Source of the DNA: Planctomycetota bacterium
GTDB taxonomy: Bacteria; Planctomycetota; UBA1135; GCA-002686595
Direction: 5' to 3'
Assembly (NCBI GenBank): GCA_012959525.1
Contig: DUDB01000029.1
Coordinates: 58,453 to 122,452, forward strand
Length of the DNA: 64,000 bases
Shown here: positions 8,114-17,868 of the stretch, piece by piece
Layout: every line of letters starts with the position of its first letter
Numbering within the stretch: position 1 is the stretch's first letter
Notes under the pieces: generated by a model
What the model was told of the DNA's origin: nothing
The model's database searches: none
The model's input: only the letters and a program-made list of their open reading frames with translations
Made by a program: the position numbers and the translations under genes

Positions 8114-10081
8114 ATGCGCCAGCTTCCCGTACTTGTCCTCGTCGTTGCCGCCCTCGGTGTTTTCTATCTGGCCTTCTTCTCAGGAGAAGACAGCACCCAA
8201 CCCGGTCCTGTCGGCCCCCAGCTCACAACCTCCGAGGGTTCGGGGGTATCAACGGTCCAGGACGAGCCCCCGACAGAACTGCAGAAGCCCAGCAACAGTG
8301 GAGGCCTGGCCGAAGTGCCCGCCGCCGTTGATCGCCTGACCGTCGAGACCCCCCACGCCATTCTGGCCAACTCCATCAGCGGACGGGTGGTTGCAGGCGG
8401 CAAGGGAGTCAAGGGAGCGACTGTCACCCTGACGAAGTTCGGGCGCATGGCGAGCCTCTTTGGCCCTGTCTCTGGCAACCAGCGGGAAGAGGACAGAGTC
8501 AAGGAAACCGACAAGAACGGCGAGTTCGTCTTTCGGAACGTGGAGACCTACACCGAACTCTCGCTGATTGCCAAGCACCCCGAACTGGGCCGCAAAGAAG
8601 AGGGCAACCTCCAGATCGCGGAGGGCGAGGCGCGCGAGGGTCTCGTCATCACCCTGGGCGATGGCGTCCGACTTCACGGCCGCGTCAATGACACCTCGGG
8701 CAATCCAATTTCCGGGGCAAGCTTGCTGTTGGGCATGGCCAACCTGGGCTCCATCTCGGACGATGGAAGCCCCGACACTCTCTCGACCACCTCCACACCG
8801 GACGGCTCCTATGAGTTCGCCAGTGTGGGCAATGGCAACTACTCCATGACCGTGCAGGCGGAGGGATTCGGGCGCGTGACCATTCAACAGATGAACGTCA
8901 CCGGTCAGGCAGCCGTGCAGCGCGACGTCATCTTGGACGTTGCGTACATGATCGGAGGCACGGTCCTGTCTGAAGACGGGCGCCCGCTCGCCAAGGCGAC
9001 GGTGCAAGCCTTCTCCATGACCAATAGGGCGGAGACGACACGATCCGCCGTTGAAACCAACGCCGCCGGTGAGTTCCTCTTTTCTGACGTAAGCGAAGGC
9101 GTCTACACCCTGATGTTCATCGCCGAAGGCTTCAAGAACGAGCGTGAACCGCGTGTGGAGACTGGGGAAATGGGGCTGAACAAGACCATGACCCCCTTGC
9201 CCCAGATCCGGGGTCGCGTCGTGGACGGACTGGGAGAGCCTGTTGCCAATTTCACCGTGCTCTTGCGCAATCCCGTGCAGGGCACCGAGACAACGATGGC
9301 CATGCCTGACACGGCCAAGAATGTGAAGAACTCCAAGGACGGCGCCTTCGCCCTCTCCTGCCCCAACCACGGAACCTTCGTGGTGGAAGCCAAGGACGAC
9401 AAGCACGCACCCTCCTTCTCTGAGCCTTTCGAGATCGTCTACGGACAGGAACTCACGGGTGTGGTCGTTCAATTGAGCGAGGGCGGGATCCTGCGTGGCC
9501 GGGTGGTGGACGCCAAGGGTGAGGGCATTCGAGGTGCCCGGATCAAGACCCACGACACCGAGTACTCCGACGATCCCTTCTGGCGCAGCCTGCCCGCATT
9601 CCCATCCGAGGCCACGGAAAAGGAAGTGCGCACCAACGCAAGTGGTGACTTTGAGATTACGGGTCTATCAGCTGCCACTTACCAGGTTGACGTGCGCCAT
9701 GCGAAGTTCGCTCAGACTATCAAGACCGGCGTCGTCATCGTGGACGGGGACATGGTGGAACTGCCGGAGATTCAACTGGCCGCAGGTGCGACCATCAGCG
9801 GCACAGTGCACGGCCCCAGCGGGGCCGGACTCTCTGGTGCCATGGTGCAATTGCAGTTGGAGGGCGGCGCCCAAGACTTCCAGGTCAACCTGACCACTCG
9901 AACGGACGCGCAAGGTCGCTACACCTTCAGCCACGTGCCCTCCGGCTCCTACCACATCCACGCCCAACGCCGTGGAAGTGACAACCCCTTCCAGGGCAGC
10001 CTGGATCTGCAGAAAACGAAGAAGCGCATCTCCGTGAACGAGGGCGACTCCTACGTGCAGGAATTCAACATCAGCAACTGA
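8114..10081 (+). CDS. Membrane-anchored protein with repeated carboxypeptidase-regulatory-like domains
   Basis: The start at 8114 gives a protein of 655 residues. It begins with a short N-terminal hydrophobic anchor (MRQLPVLVLVVAALGVFYLA), followed by an acidic, Pro/Ser-rich linker. The rest consists of about six beta-sandwich repeats. Each contains a pattern like GxVxxxxGxPxxxAxVxL followed by TDxxGxFxFxxVxxGxY, for example SGRVVAGGKGVKGATVTL, GGTVLSEDGRPLAKATV and GRVVDAKGEGIRGARI. These match CarboxypepD_reg/Cna-B-like domains, which are structural or adhesive. The protein is likely outside the cytoplasm, anchored by its N-terminus. A smaller protein of the same design is at 17869-19221. 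Confidence 0.88.
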   Translation: MRQLPVLVLVVAALGVFYLAFFSGEDSTQPGPVGPQLTTSEGSGVSTVQDEPPTELQKPSNSGGLAEVPAAVDRLTVETPHAILANSISGRVVAGGKGVKGATVTLTKFGRMASLFGPVSGNQREEDRVKETDKNGEFVFRNVETYTELSLIAKHPELGRKEEGNLQIAEGEAREGLVITLGDGVRLHGRVNDTSGNPISGASLLLGMANLGSISDDGSPDTLSTTSTPDGSYEFASVGNGNYSMTVQAEGFGRVTIQQMNVTGQAAVQRDVILDVAYMIGGTVLSEDGRPLAKATVQAFSMTNRAETTRSAVETNAAGEFLFSDVSEGVYTLMFIAEGFKNEREPRVETGEMGLNKTMTPLPQIRGRVVDGLGEPVANFTVLLRNPVQGTETTMAMPDTAKNVKNSKDGAFALSCPNHGTFVVEAKDDKHAPSFSEPFEIVYGQELTGVVVQLSEGGILRGRVVDAKGEGIRGARIKTHDTEYSDDPFWRSLPAFPSEATEKEVRTNASGDFEITGLSAATYQVDVRHAKFAQTIKTGVVIVDGDMVELPEIQLAAGATISGTVHGPSGAGLSGAMVQLQLEGGAQDFQVNLTTRTDAQGRYTFSHVPSGSYHIHAQRRGSDNPFQGSLDLQKTKKRISVNEGDSYVQEFNISN

Positions 10082-10146
10082 CCCGGGGAGAACGGCCGGA
10101 TGGCTGGGGCTTGCCCTCCGGGCACTGCCCAAGCATTCTGTCCTCC

Positions 10147-10965
10147 ATGGCTGCCTCGCTCCCCCTGCAACTTTTCGAGGAGCCAGGCGCCTGCCCAACG
10201 ACTGCTGACTGGGAGGAGTTACTGATCGAGACTCTACGCCGTCCGGTGCAGGTGAGTTTCGGAACTTCGCGCACCGCTCCCGTTCGAGCCCAGGAGAGGG
10301 GCCAACCGCCCGTCTTCTGCGTGCGCCTCCACGAGGCCTTCGCCGAAGCCCCGATGGATGTCTGTGACTCCCTCGCGCGCTGGCTGCTCGTGGGCCGCCG
10401 CGCCCGGAAGGCCTGCAAGTTGCTCGACGATTGGATCGACCAGCGCATGCAGCATGAATCTGGCCCTCCCCGCTCCGCTCCTACCCTGCGCCCCGAGGGA
10501 ACGACCTACGATCTGGGCGCCCTGGCACAGGAGGTCCTAGCTCAGCGCTTCGAAGGTCATTTTGGGGAGGAGTGCCCCCTACCCGGCCTGACCTGGGGCC
10601 GCCGCGCCCGCAGCCGCAGCCGGCACTCCCTGCGCCTGGGGAGCTACGACCCGACCACCCACGTGGTACGCCTCCACCCCGTCCTCGACCAGCCGGAGGT
10701 CCCACGCTGGTTTGTGTGCTTCGTGCTGGCCCACGAGCTCCTCCACGCCAAGTGGCCCCCCAAGCGCGGGCGTGGTCGGCGCTGGATTCACCACGGGGCG
10801 CAATTCCGGGCTGAAGAAGCCGCCCATCCGGACTACGGACGCGCTTGCGATTGGGAAACACTGCAGCTACCGGGCCTCATCCGGAGCGCTCGCCGGGGCA
10901 CCGCCTTCCGAGCCAAGAGAGGCCGTGGCCTTCGGGGTCTGATAGGCCGCCAAGGCGACCGGTGA
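10147..10965 (+). CDS. SprT-like zinc metalloprotease-fold protein
   Basis: The product is 272 residues from the ATG at 10147; a TTG at 10111 would extend it by 12. The zinc motif HELLH is at residues 196-200, preceded by VPRWFVCFVLA. A downstream HHGAQF provides a likely third ligand, as in the SprT/WLM-type fold. The segment THVVRLHPVLDQPEVP before the motif also follows the SprT pattern. The first ~120 residues have no match I recognise. SprT-like proteins may act on DNA-bound proteins, but that role is not shown here. Confidence 0.82.
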   Translation: MAASLPLQLFEEPGACPTTADWEELLIETLRRPVQVSFGTSRTAPVRAQERGQPPVFCVRLHEAFAEAPMDVCDSLARWLLVGRRARKACKLLDDWIDQRMQHESGPPRSAPTLRPEGTTYDLGALAQEVLAQRFEGHFGEECPLPGLTWGRRARSRSRHSLRLGSYDPTTHVVRLHPVLDQPEVPRWFVCFVLAHELLHAKWPPKRGRGRRWIHHGAQFRAEEAAHPDYGRACDWETLQLPGLIRSARRGTAFRAKRGRGLRGLIGRQGDR

Positions 10966-10976
10966 GTTCTGTTGCT

Positions 10977-11711
10977 CTACCCGCCGTACTCTTTCGCCGT
11001 ATCTTCCTGGTCCGCGCCCGTGAGGCACATCCCGAGCACGTTTCCGCCCAGTGCCTCAAGCCCGTTGTGCGCCTCTTCCACGTAGTGCCGAGGCGTCTGG
11101 CCTAACCGCACGACGAGCAGGATTCCATCGGCGATGGCGCCCAGCAGACTGGCATCGGAGTAGGTCATGGTGGCCGGCGTATCGATCAACACATAGGAGT
11201 AGCGCTGACGAACCTGGTTGAGCAGGGAGCGCATACGATCAGAGCCCAGAAGTTCGGAGGGGTTGGAGGGCAAGCAGCCCGCCCCCATCACGGAGACGCC
11301 CCCCATGGAAGTCTGGCGAATCGCCTGATCGAGGGTCAGCACCCCGGACAACACTTCGGTCAGGCCCTGGCGACGCGGTAGGCCCAGGAGGGACTCCAGT
11401 GCGGGGTTGTGCAGATCCGCATCCACTATGAGGACTTCATTCCCCGGAAGCTCAGCCATGGCAGCGGCGAGATTGGCCGTCGCGACGGTCTTACCCTCCC
11501 CGCGCAAGGCACTGGCCAACACCAGCGTGTGCGATGCGCCATCGGTATTGAGGGCGTGGATCGAGTTGCGCAGAGAGCGGAACTGCTCGGAGATCTGCTC
11601 GCGCGGCTGATTGGATAAGACGATCTCCTCACGCGAGATCGGGCTGTTCACCGCCTCGCTGGGCTCAGCGGGCTTGAGGGCGGTGTCCTTCTTGGAGAAT
11701 GGGTGTGCCAT
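10977..11711 (-). CDS. BY-kinase-type P-loop ATPase (CpsD/CapB-like)
   Basis: This 244-residue cytoplasmic protein has the bacterial tyrosine kinase layout. EQFRSLRNSI (residues 42-51) contains the oligomerisation motif, Walker A is RGEGKTVATAN (70-80), Walker A' is VLIVDADLHNP (93-103) and Walker B is YVLIDTPA. The C-terminus has a single Tyr (KEYGG) rather than a tyrosine cluster. The Wzc/CapA-type membrane activator that normally partners such kinases is not adjacent. It probably controls exopolysaccharide export; a ParA-type partitioning role is less likely given the EQFR motif. Confidence 0.82.
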   Translation of the reverse strand: MAHPFSKKDTALKPAEPSEAVNSPISREEIVLSNQPREQISEQFRSLRNSIHALNTDGASHTLVLASALRGEGKTVATANLAAAMAELPGNEVLIVDADLHNPALESLLGLPRRQGLTEVLSGVLTLDQAIRQTSMGGVSVMGAGCLPSNPSELLGSDRMRSLLNQVRQRYSYVLIDTPATMTYSDASLLGAIADGILLVVRLGQTPRHYVEEAHNGLEALGGNVLGMCLTGADQEDTAKEYGG

Positions 11712-11840
11712 AAGGTCGGTTTGCGGTTTGGCGGGCAGGAAGCCCCGGTGCTCCCCATCATCGGCCCCCGGAGGGGAAGACCCCAGATCAATCGGCTCAA
11801 ATCCCTGCGGTCTGGCCAGGATCTGAGATTCCGGAGGCCC

Positions 11841-13952
11841 TCAGGGGGCCTGAATCTCCAGATGACGGTCCCGGCCCCATAGCAGACGGAGGCGAGGTGC
11901 AGCCCCTCTGGGCCAGTCGGTGGTGTACAGAATCCCCGTCAGGTCGGCCCCCGAACGGGCGACCGAGCGGTGGATCTCTTGGCGCAGACGCTCCGCCTCC
12001 GGCGCCCACCCGGCCCACACCAGAACGCGGCCAGCCACGAGCGTGGCGGCTCCTACGTCTTCTGGGGCAGCAATCTCGGCCGCCTTGAGCAGGGCCGCCA
12101 TGGCACGCCCTCCTCGCGGCGGGGCGTCCGCCACGAGGGTGGCCAGGTCCTCAAGCTCGGCGCGGCCCGGCTTCGCTTGCCCCTGATTGAAGTCCTCCCA
12201 GCGCTTCCAGGCCGCGGCGCGTTCGCCTGGATCGGCCAGGCCCGAGTGCAACGAGAACCGGATCCGATCGGGGGAGAGCTCCTGGCCAGGGCCAAGCACG
12301 GAGGTCGGGGCGGACCCCTTCACCAGCACTTCGAGTCCCCCGGCCAACCCGCTCCCATGCCATGCCTTGCAACGCAGGGCCAACTCCGTTGGTCCCAGCT
12401 CCGCCAGTAGGCCCGCGAAAGCCTCCGCCCCACGCTCGTGGTCCGACAAGCCCACGCACCAGCGCAAGAAGGCCAGCCGGTGCGCCAGCGTCCCTTGAAA
12501 GGCCTTCCCGGAAGACCGAGGTTCAGCGCGTACTGCGATCAGATCCCGCACGTACAGGTCCAGAGTGCCTTGTTGGTCGGCCCACTCAAGGCTGCGGGAT
12601 ATACTGACTGAAGGCGGAAGCTCGGAGACCGTGGAGCCCAGAGCCCCGAGGGTTCTCAGGGCCTGCCACTGCATCGGAGCCGACTTCGATTCCCCAAGCC
12701 ACTCTCTGCAACGAGCGCGCACGGCCTGACCGCTGGGCCGCTGCCCCTCCCAGATCACAAGCCGCACCCAGCGCGAGGCCGGGCCCATGGCATGGGGCTC
12801 TTCCAAGAGTGCAGCGGTAAGGAGCGCCTTGTGGCGCGCGGCCAGGGGCAACTCCGCCAGGGTGCGCGCCAGATCTTCGAGGTAGCGCCTCGTTGTCGGC
12901 TGCTTGTGGTCTAGGTCCTCCCCCACTCCACGGACCAGACGGGAGAGTCGCCCGCCGTCCAGCAGGCTCGGTGCGAACCGTCTCCCGCGCGCAGCGGCCA
13001 GGAGTCCTTCCACTGCGGAATCATCTCCGCCCAGCCAGCGTTCCTCCAACCAGCCCAGGGCCGCCGGCCAACCAAGAGCTCCCAGGGCCCGAGCCGAGGC
13101 CACGTTCCAAGCCACATCGTGGGGCCGGAGGACTCCCCGGCACCAACCCAGAACGTGGTCCGCCGCCGTGGCAGATGGACGGCGCTTCTTGTGAATGAGC
13201 AGAAACGGTTGGGTGCCAGCCGCGCTGACCTCCTCGGCTCCGCGCCAGCCGAGGACGCTCCCGCTCACGGCATAGTTGTCCATCGTCGCACGCAGGCCCT
13301 GAACCCAGGTGCCCTCGATGGGACCGGTAATGGGGATCCGCCGCGAGGGTGTACGAGTGTCTTGGGGGGACAGGTCTCCCGCCACGCCGGGATCCAGGCT
13401 TGGGTCGAGAATCAGGGGCAAGGGTCCCTGCCCCCAACGCCCCAGGCGGTCCGTGGCGGAGTGCAGCCCCCCCCGCGCCGGTTCTAGTAGGTAGCCGCTC
13501 CGGCCCGCGTCCAAGCCTGGAGGCCAGGTGCCCTCCTTGAGCGACTCGTCCATGGCGGAGGCACTCCAAACCGTCAGGAGTTCTTCGAGGGCGCGCTGCC
13601 CCAGTTCTTTGATCTCCTTGCGTGGGTCAGTCAGGAGCAGGACGCACAACCCCATGTGTCGCCCGTCGGCGGAGAGCGCACGAATCAGGCGGCCTTGCAC
13701 CTCGCTTCCCCCTGCGAGGGCCGCCCGTGCGAGGTCGGGCAGGTGCGCGGGGGTGAGGTTTGTGGCAAGCCAGCGCTCCGCACGCCAGCGCTCGGCCGCC
13801 CGGTCGGAGGTCAGGCTCGCCAGCGGACCCTCCACGTCATCGCTCCCTTGGGCCCCTGCCGCTGGGGCCAGGAGCCAGACGAGCACCAGACAAGGCCCAA
13901 GGAGCTGGACCGAGAGTCGGCGCACGATGATGGGGAAGCGGAAGCTGAGCAC
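11841..13952 (-). CDS. Large exported HEAT-like repeat protein, function unknown
   Basis: The product is 703 residues. It starts with a signal peptide (hydrophobic residues 15-33, ending AAGAQG). The mature protein is rich in Ala, Leu and Trp and mostly alpha-helical. Repeated helical pairs such as SEVQGRLIRALSAD and KEIKELGQRALEELL resemble HEAT repeats. No catalytic motif is visible. It resembles in style the HEAT+VWA protein at 55110-56741. It is divergent from the accC operon, with 132 bases between. It is probably periplasmic or surface-located. Confidence 0.82.
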   Translation of the reverse strand: MLSFRFPIIVRRLSVQLLGPCLVLVWLLAPAAGAQGSDDVEGPLASLTSDRAAERWRAERWLATNLTPAHLPDLARAALAGGSEVQGRLIRALSADGRHMGLCVLLLTDPRKEIKELGQRALEELLTVWSASAMDESLKEGTWPPGLDAGRSGYLLEPARGGLHSATDRLGRWGQGPLPLILDPSLDPGVAGDLSPQDTRTPSRRIPITGPIEGTWVQGLRATMDNYAVSGSVLGWRGAEEVSAAGTQPFLLIHKKRRPSATAADHVLGWCRGVLRPHDVAWNVASARALGALGWPAALGWLEERWLGGDDSAVEGLLAAARGRRFAPSLLDGGRLSRLVRGVGEDLDHKQPTTRRYLEDLARTLAELPLAARHKALLTAALLEEPHAMGPASRWVRLVIWEGQRPSGQAVRARCREWLGESKSAPMQWQALRTLGALGSTVSELPPSVSISRSLEWADQQGTLDLYVRDLIAVRAEPRSSGKAFQGTLAHRLAFLRWCVGLSDHERGAEAFAGLLAELGPTELALRCKAWHGSGLAGGLEVLVKGSAPTSVLGPGQELSPDRIRFSLHSGLADPGERAAAWKRWEDFNQGQAKPGRAELEDLATLVADAPPRGGRAMAALLKAAEIAAPEDVGAATLVAGRVLVWAGWAPEAERLRQEIHRSVARSGADLTGILYTTDWPRGAAPRLRLLWGRDRHLEIQAP

Positions 13953-14041
13953 GGGGTTATCCTACGCTGCGCAGGGTCTCTCCCCCCCCCGAGTTCCCGG
14001 CCACGCTTCGCGCCCCACTCGATCTGCACCATGGGAGAGCA

Positions 14042-14065
14042 CGACCCGGGGAAACCCCGTGGTCG
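14042..14065 (+). promoter_or_regulatory. Hairpin in the accC leader
   Basis: The arms CGACC-CGGGG and CCCCG-(T)-GGTCG pair around an AAA loop with one bulged T. It lies 19 bases before the accC start. It is only a candidate structure; no regulator is implied. Confidence 0.35.
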
Positions 14066-14084
14066 AGACGGTACGCTGGGGGCC

Positions 14085-15470
14085 ATGTTCCGCCGCCTCC
14101 TCATAGCCAACCGCGGCGAAGTCGCTGTCCGCATCGCTCGCGCGGCTCGCGAACTGGGGGTGATTCCCATCGGGGTCCATTCTGAGGCGGATGCCCGGGC
14201 ATCGTGGCTGGAGGCTTTCGAAGAGTCGGTCTGCATCGGGTTGGGCCCGCCCGAGAAGAGCTACTTGCGGGCCCCCGCACTGGTGCAGGCCGCACTGCAA
14301 ACCGGTTGCAGCGCCGTTCATCCGGGCTGGGGGTTCCTAGCCGAGAACGCACGCTTCGCGGCCCTGTGCGGCCAGCACGGTCTGACCTTCGTGGGCCCGC
14401 GGCCCGCAGTGATGGATCGCATGGGCCTCAAGTGGCCCGCCAAGCGCGCCATGGCCGCAGTCGGCCTGATGGGAATTCCCGGCTCGGACGGGATTCTCGC
14501 GGATGCGGATCAGGCAGCCCGGGTGGCAGGTGAGGTTGGCTATCCCGTGCTGCTCAAGGCTGACGCGGGTGGCGGCGGGCGCGGCATGCGCCTCTGCGAG
14601 GATGAGCCCACCCTGCGCACAGCTTTTGTCGAGGCACAGACCGAATCGCGCGCGGCCTTTGGCAACGGCGATCTGTACCTGGAGACCTACGTGTCAGGTG
14701 GCAGACATGTGGAGGTCCAGGTGCTTGCGGATGCGGGTGGGGCGGCCATCCACCTCGGCGAGCGTGAGTGCTCCATTCAACGCAACCACCAGAAGCTGAT
14801 CGAGGAGAGCCCGAGCCCGGTACTCTCCCCCACTGAGCGGGCCGACATCGGTCTCGCCGCCGCAACCGCGTCCGCGCAGGTGGGGTATTGCGGCGCCGGG
14901 ACGATCGAGTTCCTGCGGCTGCCCACCACCGGACAACTCTGCTTCATGGAAATGAACACGCGCCTGCAGGTGGAGCATCCCGTCACAGAGTTCGTCTCAG
15001 GGGTCGACATCGTCCAAGCCCAGCTGCGGCTGGCTGCCAACCAAGCCCTGGGGCTGACCCAGGACCAGGTTCAACTGCAGGGGCACTCCATCGAGTGCCG
15101 CATCAACGCCGAGGACGTGCAGCGCAACTTCCAACCCACGCCCGGCACGGTGCGGGTATTCGACTTGCCCACCGACGGGGGACCTGGTCAGGTGCGGGTG
15201 GACACGCACCTGCGGGCGGGCGACGAGGTCCCGCCCCAGTACGATTCCCTGCTGGCGAAGGTGATCGTGCACGCCGAAACCCGCACCCTGGCCATTGAAA
15301 CCATGCAGCGTGCCCTCTCCAGCGCGCGAGTGGAGGGGGTATCCACCACGATCCCTCTGCATCTGGCTGTCCTCTCCAGCCCGGAGTTCACCCGCGGCGA
15401 ATACAACACGAGCTCTCTGCCCTTTGACCCGGCCAGCCTTGAGGCATCCGCCTCTTCTGGCAACGACTGA
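14085..15470 (+). CDS. accC: Biotin carboxylase subunit of an acyl-CoA carboxylase
   Basis: The enzyme carboxylates protein-bound biotin using ATP and bicarbonate. The product is 461 residues from the ATG at 14085 (MFRRLLIANRGEVAVRIARA), close to the usual AccC length. Diagnostic motifs include HPGWGFLAENARFA, the ATP-grasp glycine loop KADAGGGGRGMRL, ERECSIQRNHQKLIEESP and MNTRLQVEHPVTEFVSGVDI. The frame is open upstream to 13656, but that part overlaps the divergent gene and is not conserved. It is the first gene of a three-gene operon; six bases separate it from the carboxyltransferase. Confidence 0.95.
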   Translation: MFRRLLIANRGEVAVRIARAARELGVIPIGVHSEADARASWLEAFEESVCIGLGPPEKSYLRAPALVQAALQTGCSAVHPGWGFLAENARFAALCGQHGLTFVGPRPAVMDRMGLKWPAKRAMAAVGLMGIPGSDGILADADQAARVAGEVGYPVLLKADAGGGGRGMRLCEDEPTLRTAFVEAQTESRAAFGNGDLYLETYVSGGRHVEVQVLADAGGAAIHLGERECSIQRNHQKLIEESPSPVLSPTERADIGLAAATASAQVGYCGAGTIEFLRLPTTGQLCFMEMNTRLQVEHPVTEFVSGVDIVQAQLRLAANQALGLTQDQVQLQGHSIECRINAEDVQRNFQPTPGTVRVFDLPTDGGPGQVRVDTHLRAGDEVPPQYDSLLAKVIVHAETRTLAIETMQRALSSARVEGVSTTIPLHLAVLSSPEFTRGEYNTSSLPFDPASLEASASSGND

Positions 15471-15476
15471 TCAACC

Positions 15477-17204
15477 ATGGCCCACGTCCCCCTACAAGAG
15501 ATCGGAAGCGAGCGCGACAAGGCCCTCGACACACGGGCCTTCGCGGCCAACCAGCAGACGTTGCAGGGCCGCGAGGACGACCTCGCAGGACTCCGCACCA
15601 AGGTGGCCGAAGGCTGGGGCACCAAGTACCGCGAGCGCGTTCACGCCAAGGGCAAGCTCACCGCGCGTGAGCGCATCGAACTCCTGCGCGACCCCGACTC
15701 GCGTCTCTTCGAAGTGGGCACCTTTGTGAATCACGGTCGTGCATTTGGCAAGTTGCACGCTCCGGGGGCTGGGGTGGTCACCGCCTTCTGCGAGGTGCAT
15801 GGACGCTGGACGATGGTCATAGCGAACGACAACACGGTGGCCTCGGGATCCTGGTGGCCACTCACTCCCGAGAAGATCCAACGGGCCCAGGAGATGGCGA
15901 GGCGCTTGAGCCTCCCTGTGGTCTACCTGGTGGATTGCTCGGGTCTGTTTCTGCCTGAGCAATCTCGCTCCTTCCCGGGCCGCACGGGTGCAGGCCATAT
16001 CTTCAAGAAGAACTCGGAGTTGGCTGCCGCCGGTATACCCCAGATCGCGGGGGTCTTTGGGGACTGCATCGCCGGGGGCGGCTACATGCCCATCATCTCC
16101 GACCGGGTCTACATGACCGAGCAGGCCTACATGGTCATTGCCGGCGCGGCTCTCATCAAGGGCGCCAAGAGCCAACACCTCTCGAGCCTGGACATCGGTG
16201 GACCCGAGGTGCACGTGCACCAATCGGGCTGTGCGGATGTGCGTGTACCCGATGACCCCGCAGCCATCGAGGCTATCCGGGAGGAGCTGGCTGCCCTGCC
16301 CAGCAGTGCCTCGGGCTTCTACCGCCATGGGGCGGATGCAGCGGACCCACACTTCCCCGCCAGTGACCTGACGGGCCTCTTTCCCAGCGACCATCGCATG
16401 ACCTATGACGCGGCCGAGGTTCTCGCTCGTCTGGTGGATCGCAGCCTGTTCTGGGAGATCCTGCCGGATCGGGGCCGGGAGTTGATGGTGGGCGTAGGCC
16501 GCGTGCAAGGCCTGTACATGGGCTTCGCCATCAATCGTCAGGGCCTGATCGACGACCCCGAGCAGCACGGTGCCAAGAAACCTGGCGGCATCCTCTACAA
16601 GGAGGGCATCGCCAAGCTGGCCGCCTTCAGCCGAGCCTGCAATGACGACGGGATCCCACTGGTATGGCTGCAGGACGTCTCGGGTTTCGATATCGGAGTC
16701 GAGGCCGAGCGGCTGGGCCTCTTGGGCTACGGCTCGAGTCTGATCTACACCAACAGCACCAACCAGGTCCCCATGTTCACCGTGCTCCTCCGAAAAGCCT
16801 CGGGCGCGGGCTACTACGCCATGGCCGGCCTGCCCTATGAGCCGGTGCTGCAGGTCTCCACGCCCATCCCCCGCCAGTCCGTGATGGAGGGGCGCACGCT
16901 TGCCATCGCCGCCTTCAACACCAAGCTCGATGATAATTTTGAGATCGCCGTCGAGGACCCCGAGGAGCGTGCGCAGATCGAGGAGGGCATGCGCGCAACG
17001 GAAGAACGCATCGAGGGGGACATGGACCCGTACAAGTCCGCGGCACAGATGGACACGGATGAGATCATCGGTGTCAGCGAGCTTCGCTCGTGGGTGGAAC
17101 TGTTCGCTGAGACGAGCTATGCCGCCTGTGGCGTGCGCCGCACCAAGAACCCGCGTATCTGGTCGTTGCACGACCTGGCCGCCCTGACGGAAGCACGCGC
17201 GTGA
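15477..17204 (+). CDS. Carboxyltransferase subunit, GcdA-like
   Basis: The product is 575 residues with two crotonase-fold halves. The N-half contains [14 protein letters not shown] and [14 protein letters not shown]. The C-half contains [34 protein letters not shown] and a C-terminal [16 protein letters not shown]. From memory, order and wording fit the alpha subunit of glutaconyl-CoA decarboxylase better than propionyl-CoA carboxylase beta subunits. With a biotin carboxylase upstream it more likely works as an acyl-CoA carboxylase than as a sodium-pumping decarboxylase, since no membrane beta subunit is present. Substrate unknown. It overlaps the biotin carrier by four bases. Confidence 0.9.
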   Translation: MAHVPLQEIGSERDKALDTRAFAANQQTLQGREDDLAGLRTKVAEGWGTKYRERVHAKGKLTARERIELLRDPDSRLFEVGTFVNHGRAFGKLHAPGAGVVTAFCEVHGRWTMVIANDNTVASGSWWPLTPEKIQRAQEMARRLSLPVVYLVDCSGLFLPEQSRSFPGRTGAGHIFKKNSELAAAGIPQIAGVFGDCIAGGGYMPIISDRVYMTEQAYMVIAGAALIKGAKSQHLSSLDIGGPEVHVHQSGCADVRVPDDPAAIEAIREELAALPSSASGFYRHGADAADPHFPASDLTGLFPSDHRMTYDAAEVLARLVDRSLFWEILPDRGRELMVGVGRVQGLYMGFAINRQGLIDDPEQHGAKKPGGILYKEGIAKLAAFSRACNDDGIPLVWLQDVSGFDIGVEAERLGLLGYGSSLIYTNSTNQVPMFTVLLRKASGAGYYAMAGLPYEPVLQVSTPIPRQSVMEGRTLAIAAFNTKLDDNFEIAVEDPEERAQIEEGMRATEERIEGDMDPYKSAAQMDTDEIIGVSELRSWVELFAETSYAACGVRRTKNPRIWSLHDLAALTEARA

Positions 17205-17794
17205 GTACCCTCGAGGAGTTGTTTGTCATCCCCTTGCGAGAGGGTGAGTCCTTGTGCCTCGGATCGCCCGACGTGGGCTTGTTCACAGGGGCCTTGGAGC
17301 AGGGGGCGTGGGTCGACGAGGATCAGATCGTCGGCAGGCTGTCGCGCCTGGGCCGCACGACCTCGCTCCGGGCGCCCACGGGTTTCGCGGGACCCGGACG
17401 CACCCGCGCCCAGATCGCATCGCCCCCCCCCGAGAGGGTCCTCGAGCCCGTGGGTTTTGGAACGATTCTCTACGAACTGGTCTTGGGCGAAGGGCAGGGC
17501 GAGGATGCCCCGATCGCTTCCGACTCCGAGCTCGAAATCCTCTTCGTCCCCGCTCCCCAGAGCGGTCGCTTCTACCATCGTCCGGGCCCGGACAACCCTC
17601 CCTTTCTCAATCCGGGGGACGAACTGCAGGAGGGGACAACCCTGGGACTGATTGAGGTCATGAAGACCTTCGCTCACGTGTCCTACCACCCCGGGAAAGG
17701 GCTCCCGGACCGGGTCCGCATGCTGGCCTGGGTGGCCGCGGATGGGGCCGAGGTGCGAGAGGGGGACCCCCTGCTTGAGTTTGAGCCCCTCTAG
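17201..17794 (+). CDS. Biotin carboxyl carrier protein, possibly with a degenerate second lipoyl-like domain
   Basis: The start GTG at 17201 lies inside the upstream stop (GTGA), which suggests translational coupling. The product is 197 residues. The C-terminal biotinyl domain has the biotin lysine K155 in [13 protein letters not shown], where AMKM is usual. It ends with [14 protein letters not shown], which is typical. The first ~65 residues ([32 protein letters not shown]) look like another lipoyl-type domain that has lost its MK motif. It carries carboxybiotin between the two upstream subunits. Confidence 0.88.
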   Translation: MSTLEELFVIPLREGESLCLGSPDVGLFTGALEQGAWVDEDQIVGRLSRLGRTTSLRAPTGFAGPGRTRAQIASPPPERVLEPVGFGTILYELVLGEGQGEDAPIASDSELEILFVPAPQSGRFYHRPGPDNPPFLNPGDELQEGTTLGLIEVMKTFAHVSYHPGKGLPDRVRMLAWVAADGAEVREGDPLLEFEPL

Positions 17795-17868
17795 GGTCGA
17801 AACCTGTCCCTGAGCCCCAATCCTGCACGTCCACGCTCACCCCACGCCAAGCCCTCCGTACCCCCAGC

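Noticed and set aside
10977..11711. ParA/MinD chromosome partitioning protein
   Set aside because: The EQFRSLRNSI motif before the P-loop and the CpsD-like order point to the BY-kinase family, and no parB or origin is nearby.
15492..17171. 559-residue minus-strand frame opposite the carboxyltransferase
   Set aside because: The plus strand carries clear crotonase-fold motifs over the same span; the antisense frame has none.
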